DNA of 64,000 nucleotides from Homalodisca vitripennis (GCF_021130785.1 NC_060214.1:6697001-6761000), one strand, 5' to 3'. Positions 34,081-46,575 are shown, counted from the stretch's first letter. A program made the numbers and translations. Notes: generated from the sequence alone by a model not told the origin.

Positions 34081-36539
34081 CGTTTCAAATCTCTACGACC
34101 TTAAAATCGAGAATTATCGCATACACGGACGGACAAATAACTATTTTAAGTAGATCCTATTAGGTCCTCAAATTGCGTGTCCATACTGTAAAACGGTAGT
34201 TCAAATTGCATAAAGTGACGAATTTCCGAAGATCAACTATAACTTGGAAATATTTTAAAAATCCTTAATCGTATCTACTTACTACCTATGCCGGTGTTAT
34301 GATTGACACTGAAGTGTACTAAACAGAATGTGGTTTACAATACTTCAGAGCTAACTTGATATTTAGTTAAAACTAGTGGTCACTGAGATATTTTTAGTAT
34401 TATTTTTCTACAAAGTTAGTTACTGTTCCTTAAACATAATAAAACTTAGTCAAATCAATTAGCCATCCAACACTATCCTTATACACTGTAACACTTGCGA
34501 AGATCCAGCCACAAAATCACCCCGGGAGAGGCTACAAATCGCGTGAAAGACAGAACAGAAACGATAAGCTGTAGAATTATCACGGCTCGGTGTTGGGGAA
34601 CAGGTCTGTACTTTAGAGTGGCAGCCATAATTCGAAGTTATTTTACCAGGGCTCCATTAACTAGCTTATCGCGTAAAACCAAGGGCTCTTGCCCGTTACT
34701 TGTTCTAAGAAGTGTCCTAAAATACTTTGGAATCTTTATGGCGTATTGATCTAGTGGTGAAATGTCGGGTCGTAATTTCAATTTATCAATACCACATTTC
34801 GTAGTATAGATTTGTCACAGAATTGTTACAGAGTTGCGCACAAAATATTGGTTGAAATCCCATTCCCCATAACAGGAGTAATAAACTTTAATTAGATAGT
34901 TATGAACTCGTTTAATGAATAGTTTTATATTTAACTCGGATCTCATTTATTGATGTACAGCTAGAAAATCTTATATCTATATTTTATTAAATTACATTTT
35001 ACAAATATTTGTATTGAGTGGAAGAAATGTTTCTTTTGAAAGTTCCCGAACTTTATAATTTGTTTTAAATTTTATTTTAAAATTACTCACTTGAAGGATT
35101 ATTATTCCTGTCAGCATTAAGTAACCTGCTGGTTAGGCTCGGTTGTGTTTCATTTGATTTTAATTTACTTTTTTAAATTAGTTGTGTATAATTTTTCTGT
35201 TATGGTATTGATTTACTGCCTACGGCCTTACCATAATGAGCTTAATATAATGCTAAATCCAAACAGAAGTATAGAAGCATTATTTTAGTTCAATTTCGAT
35301 TTGAGCATTAGTCCTGAATCAATACATTTCGAGACCCCGACATAGCTTTCATCCTTTATTAATCTAAATATTCCCTAATATTAATGTATTTAAATTTTAG
35401 TAATAGAATTCATTGATAAAACCATAGCAAATTCCATATAATGTAGGTGTAATGGCACGAGTTTTTCTTCTGCACTCGGATGGAAGTTCCGGAACAAGAC
35501 ATAGAGTCCCTAGTTTTCCTAAAACCATTCGTTCTAAAACAATATGATCTATAACAATAGACTCTCCACTAGCATTTAAGTACATTCAAAGATTCAGAAG
35601 TGACTACGGTTTTGGGGTTTGAGCTGAGGTTCTCGGATTTAGGGAACAGGGAAACCTACTCTTTGAAACCTACTCACTTCTAATTTCATTAAACCAATAA
35701 AATTGCGTATCTAAAGAGTTGTGAATACGTAACGAAAGAGGTTGTACCCTTACCGAAAAGTAACCATGACCAGGATTCAAATCTCGAGGGAATTTCTATC
35801 AAAATTTATAATTACGTAAATTAAAAGCGATTTACGTCGAATCAAGAGCCAACCACATACCAATTTTAAAAGTCCCAAGGACCTTTCCTCTATCAAGAGT
35901 TATCGTATGGATCGTTATCCGACGGATGGATGGACAACTTGATTTCAATAATAATTAATCGATTTTTTTGTGTAAAATCCACATTTTGCCATTGAAATAT
36001 TCGGCTAGAATTGCCAGGATTTCGTTTCAACAAGGACCACACTACTCTTACGAAGATGGTTTAGAAATTCATAGTTGTTTCGATGTAGATAAATTGTTCT
36101 AATTATTGTTTGCCAAAACTATACACGAATATAATAACTTGAGCTCCGTAAATATAATAATAATAATACTTTATTTTCCACCATTTACAAACAAATACAA
36201 AACAATATACATTCTTTGGAATTACACTGACCAAAAACCAGTAGCTGGTCAGCGTAACAAAAACAAAACAATTACAAAAATAAAATAAAGAGTCCTTTCC
36301 TAATAAAAACAATATTCCAGCCAACAAGCTGCTCTCCATGACGTCTGCATCTGATTAAAACGTCCAGAGGCATATAATGAGAAACAGTACACAAGTACAA
36401 AGTTGCCATTCACTAACCTATATTCACAATAAATCTGATATTTATTAATTAAACAATAAATATATCAGCATATATATTCTTCATATATATTTCTTATATA
36501 TTGCATGGCTTATCACTCGTAGGACTGGAACAATTATCC
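34081..36539. other. AT-rich non-coding stretch with repeat scraps
   Basis: The repeat of 32.75 kb continues to about 34,170. Further weak matches to the same style of repeat ('atccgacggatggatgg', 35,915) occur. No gene was recognised. The 84-codon frame at 34,495 has no family resemblance. Confidence 0.4.
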
Positions 36540-37110
36540 GACTGTCCGTACGATATCTCGAAGACGAACTTACCTATAGATTTGAAATTGTGCTTGGAGC
36601 TTCATTTCTGTGTAAGCAACGACGAGTTCATTGATGTTTCTTATTATTTCACGGGATTTGACTGAGTATTGGTAGATATTTGTATGATGGTTTTTATGGA
36701 TAACCGTGATGGCAACGAGAGAATAGCAGAATACATTAATTTTAAATTATATGAGATGTTAATAAGTGACTTGTTGCAACATGTAGATTATTCGTACAAC
36801 GACATTAAATAACTATAGGGTGAATGTCAATTTTAAAAGCTTACTACACTCTACCGCTGTAGTACTCTCCCTAACTTACAGGAAAGGTATTATTAGAACA
36901 CTACTATGAAGCCTAACTCAATGAAAAAAATGTGAATGTATCGTGTGGCATGATATCTTGATGAAAATCATCTGCATTTCTACATAGACAAGAATAGGTT
37001 ATATGATGATGCATTTCCAACCATGACATTTGGCTGAGCGTCATTGAAGCTAATCTCTTAGGAGGCTAACACAATATTTTTGTTTTCTAGGACTTTCCAA
37101 GTGATGTTTG
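36540..37110 (+). repeat. GCTGAGCG dispersed repeat, copy 2
   Basis: 'ataaccgtgatggcaacgag' then 'agaatagcagaata' at 36,703-36,740 match the 58-kb copy ('aactatgatggcaacgag', 'aaaatagtagaata'). Downstream, 'catttctacatagacaagaa' and 'ttggctgagcgtcattgaa' (37,028) match the 58.9- and 55.3-kb copies. The order is the same in all copies. Confidence 0.65.
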
Positions 37111-38635
37111 TCATGTCTAGTTAACTGCAGGACGTCTCGGGAATAAAATGAGTTATAGGATTGACATTTTGTATGCAGCTTTTGATTGATCAATTAACAA
37201 TATAATGTACAATTATTAATAAAAATTGAACTTTAGGTACAAATGTCAAGAATAATTCCATTACTATTAAACCTTACTCAAAACATACCTATATAACGTC
37301 TTTTTTAATAACTCAGAAAACCCTTTTTATTGTCACTGCATATTCTGTCTATATATCCATCCAAATGTTACCAAAATCATCCACATTCTTATTTTAATCA
37401 ACTAGTTTGTTAACTACATTACATGCTGAGACACCTTTTAGAATTTATTTTGCACAATGATAATTTTTTTATTTTTAGTACCAGAGTATGGAACTTCTTG
37501 TAAGTTTACACACATTTGAATCGATTCCTGCAACCGACACAAACACAAATAATAGCTCACGAAACACAATAATTTTCCCCTTTTGTTATGAAATAGGATA
37601 AGCATGTAATTTGAACTCGAAATCCGTATGAAACCAAATTTTACAAAGCTCATTAGGTTTTAATGATTAAATGTGTAATATTTATTACAGTTCAATTTAC
37701 TAAACCTCCACTTGCATATTTTGTCATCCAATTTAAAATATTAAATATTTAAGAAATAAATTGCAGTATTTTATATGTAATTTGTTATATTTATAACATT
37801 ATTGAATGGTGACGATCTAAAACGATATTTGAATATTAATAATTTCTGTAGAAACATTTTTCCTAATATCTGGCTGGACAGTTACATTTTCTCAAGTAAT
37901 ATACTACTTGTAATTTGGAAAAATGTTACAGAGAATATTCTATACCAAAAAATAATTCATATAAAGCACTAACTAAATAGATAAAATTTAACTCTTAGGG
38001 TATTAAGGGCAATAGGTGTTTGGTTTAGATATTTTATAATTTTTTTCTATTCAATCCTTTCCTGGAGACGAAAAAATAATATATTTTTAACAATTACGAG
38101 GAATAGTTGTAGTAATTTAAAGTAGTATTTTTGAGTACCAGACCTAAGGATATGAAATTTTTATGTAATCAATATCACATTTATGTAGTAGGCCTATGTC
38201 TGTCTTCTACTGTTATGTAGACATTATGAAAGATGACTGGGCAGTAATTTTTTCTATTTATAAAAAGACGTAACTTCCTTAAATAGTAATTCTACAAGCT
38301 ACAATTCAGTTCCCATTATTTGTTCAACACAATACTCTCTCTCTCTTATCAGTGTCTCGCCAACCGACCGATCAGCTGATTACGTTGATGTACCGGGAAC
38401 TGGAATCACGTCTTCTGCCGGCTGTGATGTTCTATCATGTTTATATTCGCGTGTGATAGGCCTATCAAATGTGTTTCTCGTACTATTTATTTATTTATTC
38501 GTGTTTGTACTTTGCTCGTGAATTTTAAACTATGACGACTCCAGATGGGTAAATCCTCGCCTTTAATATTACTGACGCCAGTAGACTTACTACACGTTGA
38601 AACTATAGTAGCGTTTTGACTACTGTTTGAAAAAG
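37111..38635. other. AT-rich non-coding stretch
   Basis: No gene was recognised. A GC-balanced patch at 38,345-38,560 ends in 'atgacgactccagatgg' followed by GTAAAT, which could be read as a start codon and splice donor. There is no other support. Confidence 0.35.
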
Positions 38636-38670
38636 GTATGTATTAATATTAAATATATATTAATACATAC
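38636..38670. repeat. AT palindrome
   Basis: GTATGTATTAATAT and its reverse complement face each other across a few bases. It is a candidate hairpin or cruciform of no known role. Confidence 0.6.
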
Positions 38671-38830
38671 AATATCTATTCACAGTTCGGGGCATAATAA
38701 AATGGAAAATATAAATTTTGTCAGCTTCCCGAGTGAATTCACTGAGTAAAAACATAAAGTTTACAAAATAAAACCTTTCTCGATATATCTTACGATATTA
38801 AGTTTGTTTTTGACGATGGAAGGATTGTGA

Positions 38831-38972
38831 AGGAAACAGGCCTTTTCGAACATTTTCCATCGTTCAGCAATAAAAAAAATAACAACAATACTATATTTTG
38901 AGAGAGTTACTGATTTGTTGTATGGTATGGTTGAACGATGGTAAATGTCCGGGAAAATCCTGTTTCCTTTAC
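38831..38972. repeat. Tail-to-tail inverted pair of Penelope-like element ends
   Basis: 'ggaaacaggccttttcg' then 'ccatcgttcag' on the plus strand face 'ggaaacaggattttcccgg' then 'ccatcgttcaa' on the minus strand, with arms of ~42 bp and a ~57-bp spacer. The same words occur at 53.38-53.42 kb, directly next to a CTGAAGA…CGAAAC hairpin. The spacer retains decayed versions of that hairpin ('actatattttgagag'). This fits two copies of one element end joined in inverted order. Confidence 0.58.
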
Positions 38973-39049
38973 CATATGAAACATTCACATTTTTGTTCAT
39001 TAAATTAGGTTTCATATTATTGTTTTAAATAATACACACCAAGTCCCCA

Positions 39050-39400
39050 TAAAGTTATTTTTGTGTTAGGATTGTTAGGCTACATGAGTTGATTTATGTC
39101 ACATGTTAAAATCTCTCATTATTGTGATGAATTTAGTTCAAAACTTATTTCTTCTGCTATTTTCCTGTTGCTATTGCGGTTAGCCACAGGAAAAAAGTAA
39201 AAATATTTGCTAACGCTCAGACTAATCGATGCTAATGGTTCTCCACATGCATCTAATCGAGATTTGTGTTCCTGATATAGAAATGCAGATTCATACACAA
39301 TTTCAAGTCTATAGGTGAGACAGATGGCTAGAAATGACATTTTTCCAGCCCCAAGGGTGACAGGCTTCGCTAAAGCTCAGCCAATAAATGTGTAATCACT
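39050..39400 (-). repeat. GCTGAGCG dispersed repeat, copy 3
   Basis: On the minus strand it carries 'ggctgagctttagcgaagcc' (from 39,384), 'gaaaaatgtcatttctag', 'tctgagcgttagcaaatatt', 'taaccgcaatagcaacagg', 'aaaatagcagaagaaataa' and 'gattttaacatgtgacat'. The key 'ctgagcgttagc' phrase occurs twice within the copy. The 73-codon minus frame (39,119-39,340) is not kept in the other copies. Confidence 0.72.
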
Positions 39401-41629
39401 TCGAAATTAAATTCCTGCAGCGCAAGTAGCCGAATTATAGCGTCATGTTACAGTCAAAGTAACCGAATTATGGCGTGACGTTACAATCTAAGTCATCTTA
39501 CAAGAGATGTTTTTGATGCTAAAAATTAAAAATTATCGACCAATCTGTATGGAAACCTGCAGTGCTGAGGATGATGCAATAATTGAACCAAGGGAGCCAT
39601 CTAGTGGATAAGAGTCGTCGACAAGTGATATTGGAAGATCTCCCAGCATTCTGATCTCACCAAGCCGGATTAAGGATGATTTGTTTTGTATTCCCGTATT
39701 CTTTTAGGTGCAGCTTTTAGAAATGATTTGGATGATATTCACGGTTAAATCCACAATTTCACTAGTTTGGCCTTATTGAAACATTATAGACCACAAAACA
39801 ATAAGTTTGTAGTATATGTTCCAAATACATCCTAAAAATGATTGAATCCACCGAACGAACGGAAACGGTCGAATTCAATGCACATAAGTCGCTGTACAAT
39901 CCAGTACAGTATGTGATAAAGGGACAGGTTGTGGGAGGGGAGGGGAGGGGTATGGCCTAATGAGGAAATGTAAGACTACAAGTCAGTCGGTTAGGGAATG
40001 TCTGATAGAGGGTGTATTGTAAGAGATGTCCAGTGTCGACTGGGAATTTCTCTATAAGTCCGGATATAGCGGAACCCATAGCTTTGAGTCAGCGTCCAAC
40101 GACATGTGTGGGCGCCCAGAATGTGTTGCTTACCAACCATTTTCTACGCGTGTTTACCAGATACTGTTTTATGGATAGTGCCGTACTGTTAATATTGTTA
40201 GTAACACGTATTTTAAACCGTTAGCCACATCCTGTTGGTTTTTTAATTGATGACCTTTCAGTTGAAAATGGCAAGCCACTAAAATTGTAAAGCGTATATC
40301 AAGATTTTTTAAAATTTACTCATAAAAAAATCAAGTATTAAAAAAATATCATATGAAACTATAAGTCGATTATAATATCAAGTACGCAATAACTGCTTTT
40401 TGCTCAGTGACATTTATCATAGTAGTAGTATTGCTCGAGTATATAATATTTAAAACGCCTCTGCCGCTACAGTAGTAAATATGATTACATGATTTGCAGT
40501 ACTAAGGCCTTTAACGCTATTTAAACGTTCGGCGTTTATTCCAGAAGCCGATAGACAATTTAGATTGTGTAGGGAAGCACACGACCTAGTTTTCGTCAAA
40601 TCGGGAATTTTATTTGAGACGGGAATCAATTGTTAACTACGTTAGTTTTGACGCGGGTCGAAATAAGAGGGTATCGGAAGGGTTAAAGTATTAAAAAGTT
40701 ATCTTTTCCTCAAATCACATTTTCTCAGCTTCACAATAATAGCCTACCCGTCAGACAGATAAACTATACGTGTATAAGCGCCAAACGCCGATTGTCGTTT
40801 GATAGAGTAAATATCTTAACTCTTTGTTTAGGACATCAGCTTATGAGTATTGTTTCGAATTGTAAATTTTGTAGCATACGGTGATTTAGATTTTAAAAAC
40901 ATCTGTGTCCTTTGTATATTGTAAGGTTTTGAATTTACCTAACACTAAAGCAACGAAAATGCTTAGTTTTATACAAAATATTGTCTTACATTTAGATTAA
41001 TTATTTAAAATTTATTTAGCACCTTTTGTTGTTATCAACATATTGCTACCGCTTTATGCTAATGACACGTATTAGTAACATTATTTTTACACACAAAACA
41101 AACATTAAATGTGCAAAGTGCTCCAACTAAAAATGCTGTGAACAAAAATACATTACAAGTACAATACAGAGCAATCCCTATATTCACCATAGAGCGTTCA
41201 TATTTATATAATAAACGCTTCTTAGGAAAATAATCCCCAATTGTAAAAAAGGGAAACCTCTCAAAAAAACACGAAACCATTTCACACATTTCTTCCATAC
41301 TATTTCACTCATACACATCAATTTCAAATATTTTTGATACCGTAAATATATAAATATTTCAATTTATTTAACACGTATATGCTATTTATAAATATGGGAC
41401 ATTTTTGGCAAATAGTGTTAAAGGCGTAATTGTACGCATTACATAAAACGAGTTTAGTATAGAATTATGAAATAAATAAATAATTTATAGTAATCTTATT
41501 CATTTTCTGTGTCAGGCAGTAATTATAGTATTGCGAAAACGGAGCCTTAGTTAACAAAACAATAGTTTTAAAAGCGGATAAGGCTGTACGACAAATGACG
41601 TAACTGGTACGTCAGAGTCAAGACGTTAG
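39401..41629. other. Mostly AT-rich stretch with a short G-tract
   Basis: No gene was recognised. 'gggaggggaggggagggg' at 39,933-39,950 is a canonical G-quadruplex pattern. The segment 40,010-40,230 is a little more GC-balanced with a 70-codon frame of no known family. Confidence 0.45.
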
Positions 41630-41764
41630 CTGTCCCTCGGGCGCAGTGCGGCGGCCAGCGGCGGTACTACGCGTCTCTCCCAGCCCTGGTACCGGTAAAG
41701 TAGAGATTTTGTGGGGACGTGTCTCCTACATTTTGTAGCGAGGGACACTCACAATACCGTCTGG
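41630..41764 (+). promoter_or_regulatory. CpG-rich patch with a segment shared with 49.0 kb
   Basis: A strongly CpG-rich stretch ('gcagtgcggcggccagcggc') is followed by 'agagattttgtggggacgtg' and 'ctacattttgtag'. The second part is nearly repeated at 49,035-49,072 ('agagattttgtagcgacgtg', 'ctacattttgtat'), also just downstream of a CpG-rich stretch. This could be a pair of related promoters or first exons, or the GC-rich 5' end of a mobile element present twice. Confidence 0.35.
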
Positions 41765-43459
41765 CGATTGTTTATCTTTTCCTCCCATACAGGTGAAATT
41801 GGGCAGCCCTGTCCATCGTTGTATTTGACGTAGGGATTCTTTTATTTAGCCGAGCGAATTTCGTAAATTATTATAGCAAACACTATAAATGTCTATGTTA
41901 TTCCACCGCAATTCGATTTTGTAAAGTCAAATAATGTTGCAGCCCGATCTAAAATATTCCTGGAAGAGCTAGTAATATGTAAAATGCTACAATAGTACAA
42001 AAATAAAAATGTTAACTTTAGGTTTAATTTATTTGTTCATTTTTAGGCGATTAAATAAAACAAAACCTCGTATAATATAACACGTAATAGTTTATAGCCA
42101 TGGCAGCAAACCATTGGTTTGAAACAACGCAGCTACAATGAACCCCAGAAAATTGTGTCTTATACAATACTACATTCATAACCATACCAAATAAATAAAT
42201 AAAAAACACCAACAGTAATAAATAAATTTCAAAATTATTAATTAAAGCATTTATATAGCAAAGGAAAGGAGAATTTTACAGTGAGTACCGAGAAATAAAT
42301 ATGAGTAGAAAAATTATCGATTTACTTAATATGATCATATTATTGAAACACATTATGGAATTTTAAAATGTTCAAGTGGCAGAAAATTAATTAAAAATTC
42401 AAGAGTAACCTATGAAAGTTCCTGGCACTAACTTTAAATTTTATTGTGAAAATTAGAAAAAGTATACATAGAAAGATAAACCACAGTAATGTAATATTAA
42501 GATTTTAAAACATTAAGTTGACTTTTTTATAGGTATTACTTTTAAAAAGATAAAGTTTAAACAACGTATTTACATATAGTTCTTATATAAAGAGCAATTA
42601 ACTAAGAAGTTCGAAAAAACTGTTTAGTGACTTTCTGATAATTATAATGAATTACTAACACTGTGTATCTGTTTCATGTAATAAACTTAAAATGCAATTC
42701 AATTGAATGCCAATATTGTTGTGTGTGTATTACATTCAAATGAAGTTTATTAACAGAAATTACCATAGGAAAACATATTAGAGCAATGAAAGGTAGTTTT
42801 TGTAAATAAAACAGTGACCCAAAACCCCCAGATAAATCGCTTTGTGTCCAGTTAATAACGCAATAATCTAGTCGGTGGTAGACCAATCATTGTAATAAAT
42901 TCGAGATAATTATAACAAAACAGCTGGTTCTAACAACAGTTTATACAACAGCTGGTACAATAAACATGTAATAAACATCGCCACCGGAGCCGAACTTACA
43001 TTTCATGATACAGAATAGTTATGAACACTGGGTAAACATTTATTATTACATTCCAATGTTGATTTATCAACTCGTTTCTCCCGTCGAATTTTACTAATAG
43101 CATTACGGTTCAAAGCAGCTTTGGCTTTCAAAGTAAGGGCAGTCTGAAAGTTAATGGAGTAATGTAAATTATCCGAGTTAGTACAAACAATGAAACAATA
43201 ATATACTGATGGACAAAAGCTAGTTTTCATAAACGCTAGTGTAGTAGAAAATAACAACTTAAATTAACTTGGGCGTAGTTTTTAAATTTGTAAATATACT
43301 ATGTAAAATATCTCAGAATAAATATTAAATGTGTTGCGACCATGTTAAAAAACTAAAATAATAATATCATCAACTCATTTAAGCTGGATATGTTTAACAC
43401 AATATGTATATTTTCATTTAAAGTAGGTGATGACACAAAACACATAAAAAATACAAACA
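41765..43459. other. AT-rich non-coding stretch
   Basis: No gene, RNA or repeat was recognised. Confidence 0.45.
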
Positions 43460-43531
43460 AAAAACACAAAAAACAAAAATCAACAAAAACACAAAAAACA
43501 AAAATCAACAAAAACACAAAAAACAAAAAAT
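43460..43531 (+). repeat. Minisatellite, ~24-bp unit, three copies
   Basis: 'aaaacacaaaaaacaaaaat' plus 'caac' repeats three times in an A-rich stretch. The minus frame rich in F, V and C across it is a by-product. Confidence 0.85.
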
Positions 43532-43784
43532 ACACGTAAAAATAAACAAAACAAAAAACATGTGCCGTGTGTTTTTGGGTAAATTTTCATGAAACGTACT
43601 CTTATATAATGTGGCTATGGTGAGAACGGCTGATTCAATGTTAATATTGAGTTTAGCACTTGTTGACCAGTCATTTTGTTCGCCGTTCTCAGACATATTT
43701 TTTTTCTCACTTAAGCCTCTGCGTCAGCTATGCCGGCTTCGAAGTGCACTGGTTTTTATTTAAGTTATTACTTATTACATTTTT

Positions 43785-43857
43785 GGACCTCTCCGGGATT
43801 TGAACCCGTGATCTCTCGGTTAGAGAGCCGAGACTATAACCATTAGTCTACGGAGGA
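43785..43857 (-). pseudogene. tRNA-Glu-like pseudogene
   Basis: The minus strand has a D arm (GAC…GTC around 'taatggttata'), an A box TAGACTAATGG, an anticodon stem CTCGG/CCGAG and a T arm 'cgggttcaaatcccg' with a perfect B box (GGTTCAAATCC). Two faults argue against function: the anticodon loop has eight bases (CTCTCTAA) rather than seven, and the acceptor strands (tcctccg and agaggtc) pair poorly. The likely anticodon would be CTC (Glu). It may be a decayed gene or a SINE head, and a related relic lies at 44.77 kb. Confidence 0.6.
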
Positions 43858-43984
43858 GGACTCCAGACACATCGTAGTGCACTCAATCGTGCAACTGATG
43901 AGCCAATGAGAACACCTTTTTCACCTAGGTTACACTACATTTTGTAGTCTAAGTGTCTCTGATGTCAAAACGATGTAAAGAGTT

Positions 43985-44090
43985 CGCTTTGAGCTTCTCG
44001 TCACCGATGTTTTGTGGATCTATTCAGACGATGATGACTCCAGATTCCAGGAGTCAAGTCTGTGACAGCGTCAGACCTTAGACGCTCTAC
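43985..44090 (-). repeat. Dispersed block shared with 62.93 kb
   Basis: On the minus strand it reads 'GACTCCTGGAATCTGGAGTC', identical to 62,932-62,951, flanked by further matches ('agacttgactcc' before, 'gatcca-aaaa…tcggcgacga' after). Both copies lie within 1 kb of a Penelope-like tail (44.4 and 63.7 kb), so they may be parts of the same element. Confidence 0.62.
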
Positions 44091-44162
44091 TAAGAGGAAG
44101 GTAAACTAGAAATAGAATACAGAGATAAAGAAAAGAAAGAAGTAAAGAAGGGATAGAAAAGG

Positions 44163-44351
44163 GTTCAAACATACCCAAAAGCTCTTTGGAGTCAATTCCA
44201 GGCGTTGTCACTGCACAGGATGCAAGTCCCGAGCACAAATCACAAGTTTGAAGATCACAAGCACATGCTACAGTGGGATACTAACAGCATACTGACTAGA
44301 GGTAACAACGCCTGACTGGACTCCAAGCAGCTTTTGGGTGTGTTCGAACCC
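44163..44351. repeat. Inverted pair next to a Penelope-like tail
   Basis: 'gttcaaacatacccaaaagc' then 'tttggagtc' (44,163-44,209) face 'actccaagcagcttttgggt' then 'gtgttcgaac' (44,306-44,351), with arms of ~46 bp and a ~96-bp spacer. The right arm leads into the tail with the hammerhead-like motif at 44.39 kb. The equivalent phrase at 63,620 is 'ggaatccaagcagtttacgg'. The arrangement parallels 38.83-38.97 kb. Confidence 0.6.
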
Positions 44352-44389
44352 TTTACTTCTTTCTGTTCTTTTGTTTTGTAATACCTCCC

Positions 44390-44440
44390 TCACCTGACAA
44401 AGAGCATAGATCCCAATCCTCGAAAAGTTGTGTTATACAT
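44390..44440 (+). ncRNA. Hammerhead-like motif, decayed (Penelope-like tail)
   Basis: CTGACAA (consensus CTGANGA) is followed by 'agagcat…atcctc', then GAAAA and 'gttgtgttatacat'. The downstream text ('ataacctataataatgaaaa' then 'atgtccgaaaccctg') marks the same tail family as 53.4 and 63.7 kb. The changed core bases make activity unlikely. Confidence 0.4.
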
Positions 44441-44763
44441 TTTATAACCTATAATAATGAAAAATGTCCGAAACCCTGTTATCCTTTTTTTAATAATTCA
44501 AACTGTTGTTACAATAAATTACGAGGATTAAATACCGTGTTTGTTTCGTTTGTCTACACATATGCAATTAAGCATTCTATCAACAAAATAAGTTACATCT
44601 TTATGGAAACTACCAGCGTATTTACTCCTCATAGTTAACGATGAATATTTTTCAATTGAAACATAGAAGAAACCATTTTTATTCTTAAGTGTTACAAATA
44701 CTTAACTTATACATACTACCATGTAAATTTAACCATAACTGGGTGGAAATTTACCTTCATCCT
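44441..44763. other. AT-rich non-coding stretch
   Basis: After the tail text ends near 44,490, no feature was recognised. Confidence 0.4.
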
Positions 44764-44838
44764 AGCGTAAGGGGGGTGAGAAGGGGCGGCTGGGGCTCTC
44801 TAAACCGGAGGTCACAGGTTCTATTCCCTTGGAGGTTA
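44764..44838 (+). pseudogene. tRNA-like relic
   Basis: 'ggggctctctaaaccgg', 'gaggtcacaggttctattcc' give a B box (GGTTCTATTCC). The same odd 'ctctctaa' loop is seen in the tRNA-Glu-like pseudogene at 43.8 kb on the other strand. The 5' half is not a good A box. The two relics probably share an origin. Confidence 0.42.
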
Positions 44839-45604
44839 ATGCAAATTTAATATTTTGTATGTACCGTTGTCTCGTAAAAACTTAACTCAAAAATAATAGT
44901 GCAGAATGTTGAAGATGCGAATATATCAGAACACTTAAGAACGGTAGAAGTAGTGGCGCTCTGAGCTGTGAAAACCCAGATTCAAAGACACGAACAACAC
45001 ACGGATATACATAATGAGTAAAACGTATTTATACAACGTTGCCCTCAGCTTGGCAGTGTTAAATATCCCCATTGAAACTGGATTTGTTGTAATTTTATTT
45101 GTCCCACAGTTTACGAGAGTCCTCCAGAGAGATGGGCTAACTCTGGAGTAATTAATTGCCTGGACAAGCTATTTACAACAAAATTATGCCGCTCATTCGA
45201 GTGCTTTAATCTCCATTGTTTGTATTACCTATACAAAAGCGAACAATTTATTATTACTGCCCACACCATTCAGGTAGGGGATGGATAGATAGTTCAGCAC
45301 GAGCGAACAATTTTTGTGATCTTACACTTTGGAGTGATCTTAGTAAATTACTTAGTGTATCAGTAAGTGAACCTTTATATAGATATCACATATTTGTTTT
45401 GGCAATATATAGTATTGATATTGCAATCCACAATTGTTTGCTTACGTCACAGATTTCCTATTGCGTATTTTTAAATATATTCAAAGCACTTTTACTTCGT
45501 AAGAAAATCCATCTTTGCGCAATCGACTACTGCCACTAAAGCCGTCGTTCATTAAATATACTATAAGTAACGTATTTGTATATAATTTATGATATTTATG
45601 GTAT
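44839..45604. other. Mixed non-coding stretch
   Basis: No gene was recognised. The 107-codon plus frame at 45,216-45,539 shows no family resemblance and contains no convincing start context. Confidence 0.4.
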
Positions 45605-46520
45605 ACTAGCAGTTTCCCGCGGCTTCGCACGCAATTTCCTGTTGAAAAACAGTTACACTATATTCGCGTATTCTTTTTCTGTCACATTCTTAAACACTCC
45701 TGAGATAATTGATAGTCGTTCCTTCGTGAGCCTCTTGGGCGCATTATGAAGGTATGTATCATATCTCCTGCATCTCTCATTCGTGGTTTTTGTCAGTTAT
45801 TCAGTACAATTACTTTATATAGATGAATGTCGATAAACTAATTTGGTTATAAAGAATCAAATTCAGTTTGTTAAAATACATTTTCTGTCTAAGATATTTA
45901 CAGTATTATTGTGGAGTTTGCCTTGTGCTCCGATCAAGAAAATGTATCAATGGAAACCAATTTAGATCATAAAGCGTCTTCTTTCGGCTCTTTTCATTTA
46001 CCTTTGATATAACCAAATTCGATTACCTTATGTGCAAACATTCACGGCTTCGTACAATGAGCTGGTTTTCATAACAGCGTTTAAAAGTATTTTCATTGCA
46101 TTTGATAGTTTTTTTGATTACGGGTGCAATCTAAATTAAAAATTAGTTAATAACTTCGTCTATGCAATCTTCATTACACTACTAATCAAGACACTTTACA
46201 ATAATAATTTTCTAATTTTTTTATGTCAACAAATGTTTCTGCCTCTTTGATGAACTTCAGCTGAAAGTATTAACAGCTGTTAAGTATCAGTTCGCTTTGT
46301 ATTACGTGTTGTAGCGCAGTCTGTCGGATCCAATATAAAACAATCCAGCATCAACAACAATTTATAATTAAAAAAATAATTAAATAAACTATTTAAAGTA
46401 GACTAAATTGTAAATTGTAAATCTAAACCATTCTCGAATTCCATTGAAAACACTCAAAAACTTTCATAAAAAATCGGTCCAGTCGTTTAGGAGGAGTTCA
46501 GTCACATACACACGAACACA

Positions 46521-46575
<55 letters not shown>
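45605..46575 (+). repeat. ACTAGC…CGGTCCAGT dispersed repeat, near-complete copy
   Basis: The copy starts 'actagcagtttcccgcggct' and ends 'aatcggtccagtcgtttagg' then 'cacatacacacgaacacaag', directly followed by an (AT)n microsatellite (46,523-46,575). Similar 'CCCGCGGCTTCGC…TCGGTCCAG' repeats with microsatellite tails are widespread in insects and are usually ascribed to RTE-like LINEs or their derivatives. That ascription is from general knowledge, not from coding content here, since no reverse transcriptase is visible. Confidence 0.62.
46523..46575. repeat. (AT)n microsatellite
   Basis: A pure AT repeat of about 26 units forms the 3' tail of the dispersed repeat. Confidence 0.95.

Noticed and set aside
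43785..43857. Functional tRNA-Glu gene
   Set aside because: The anticodon loop has eight bases and the acceptor stem pairs poorly.
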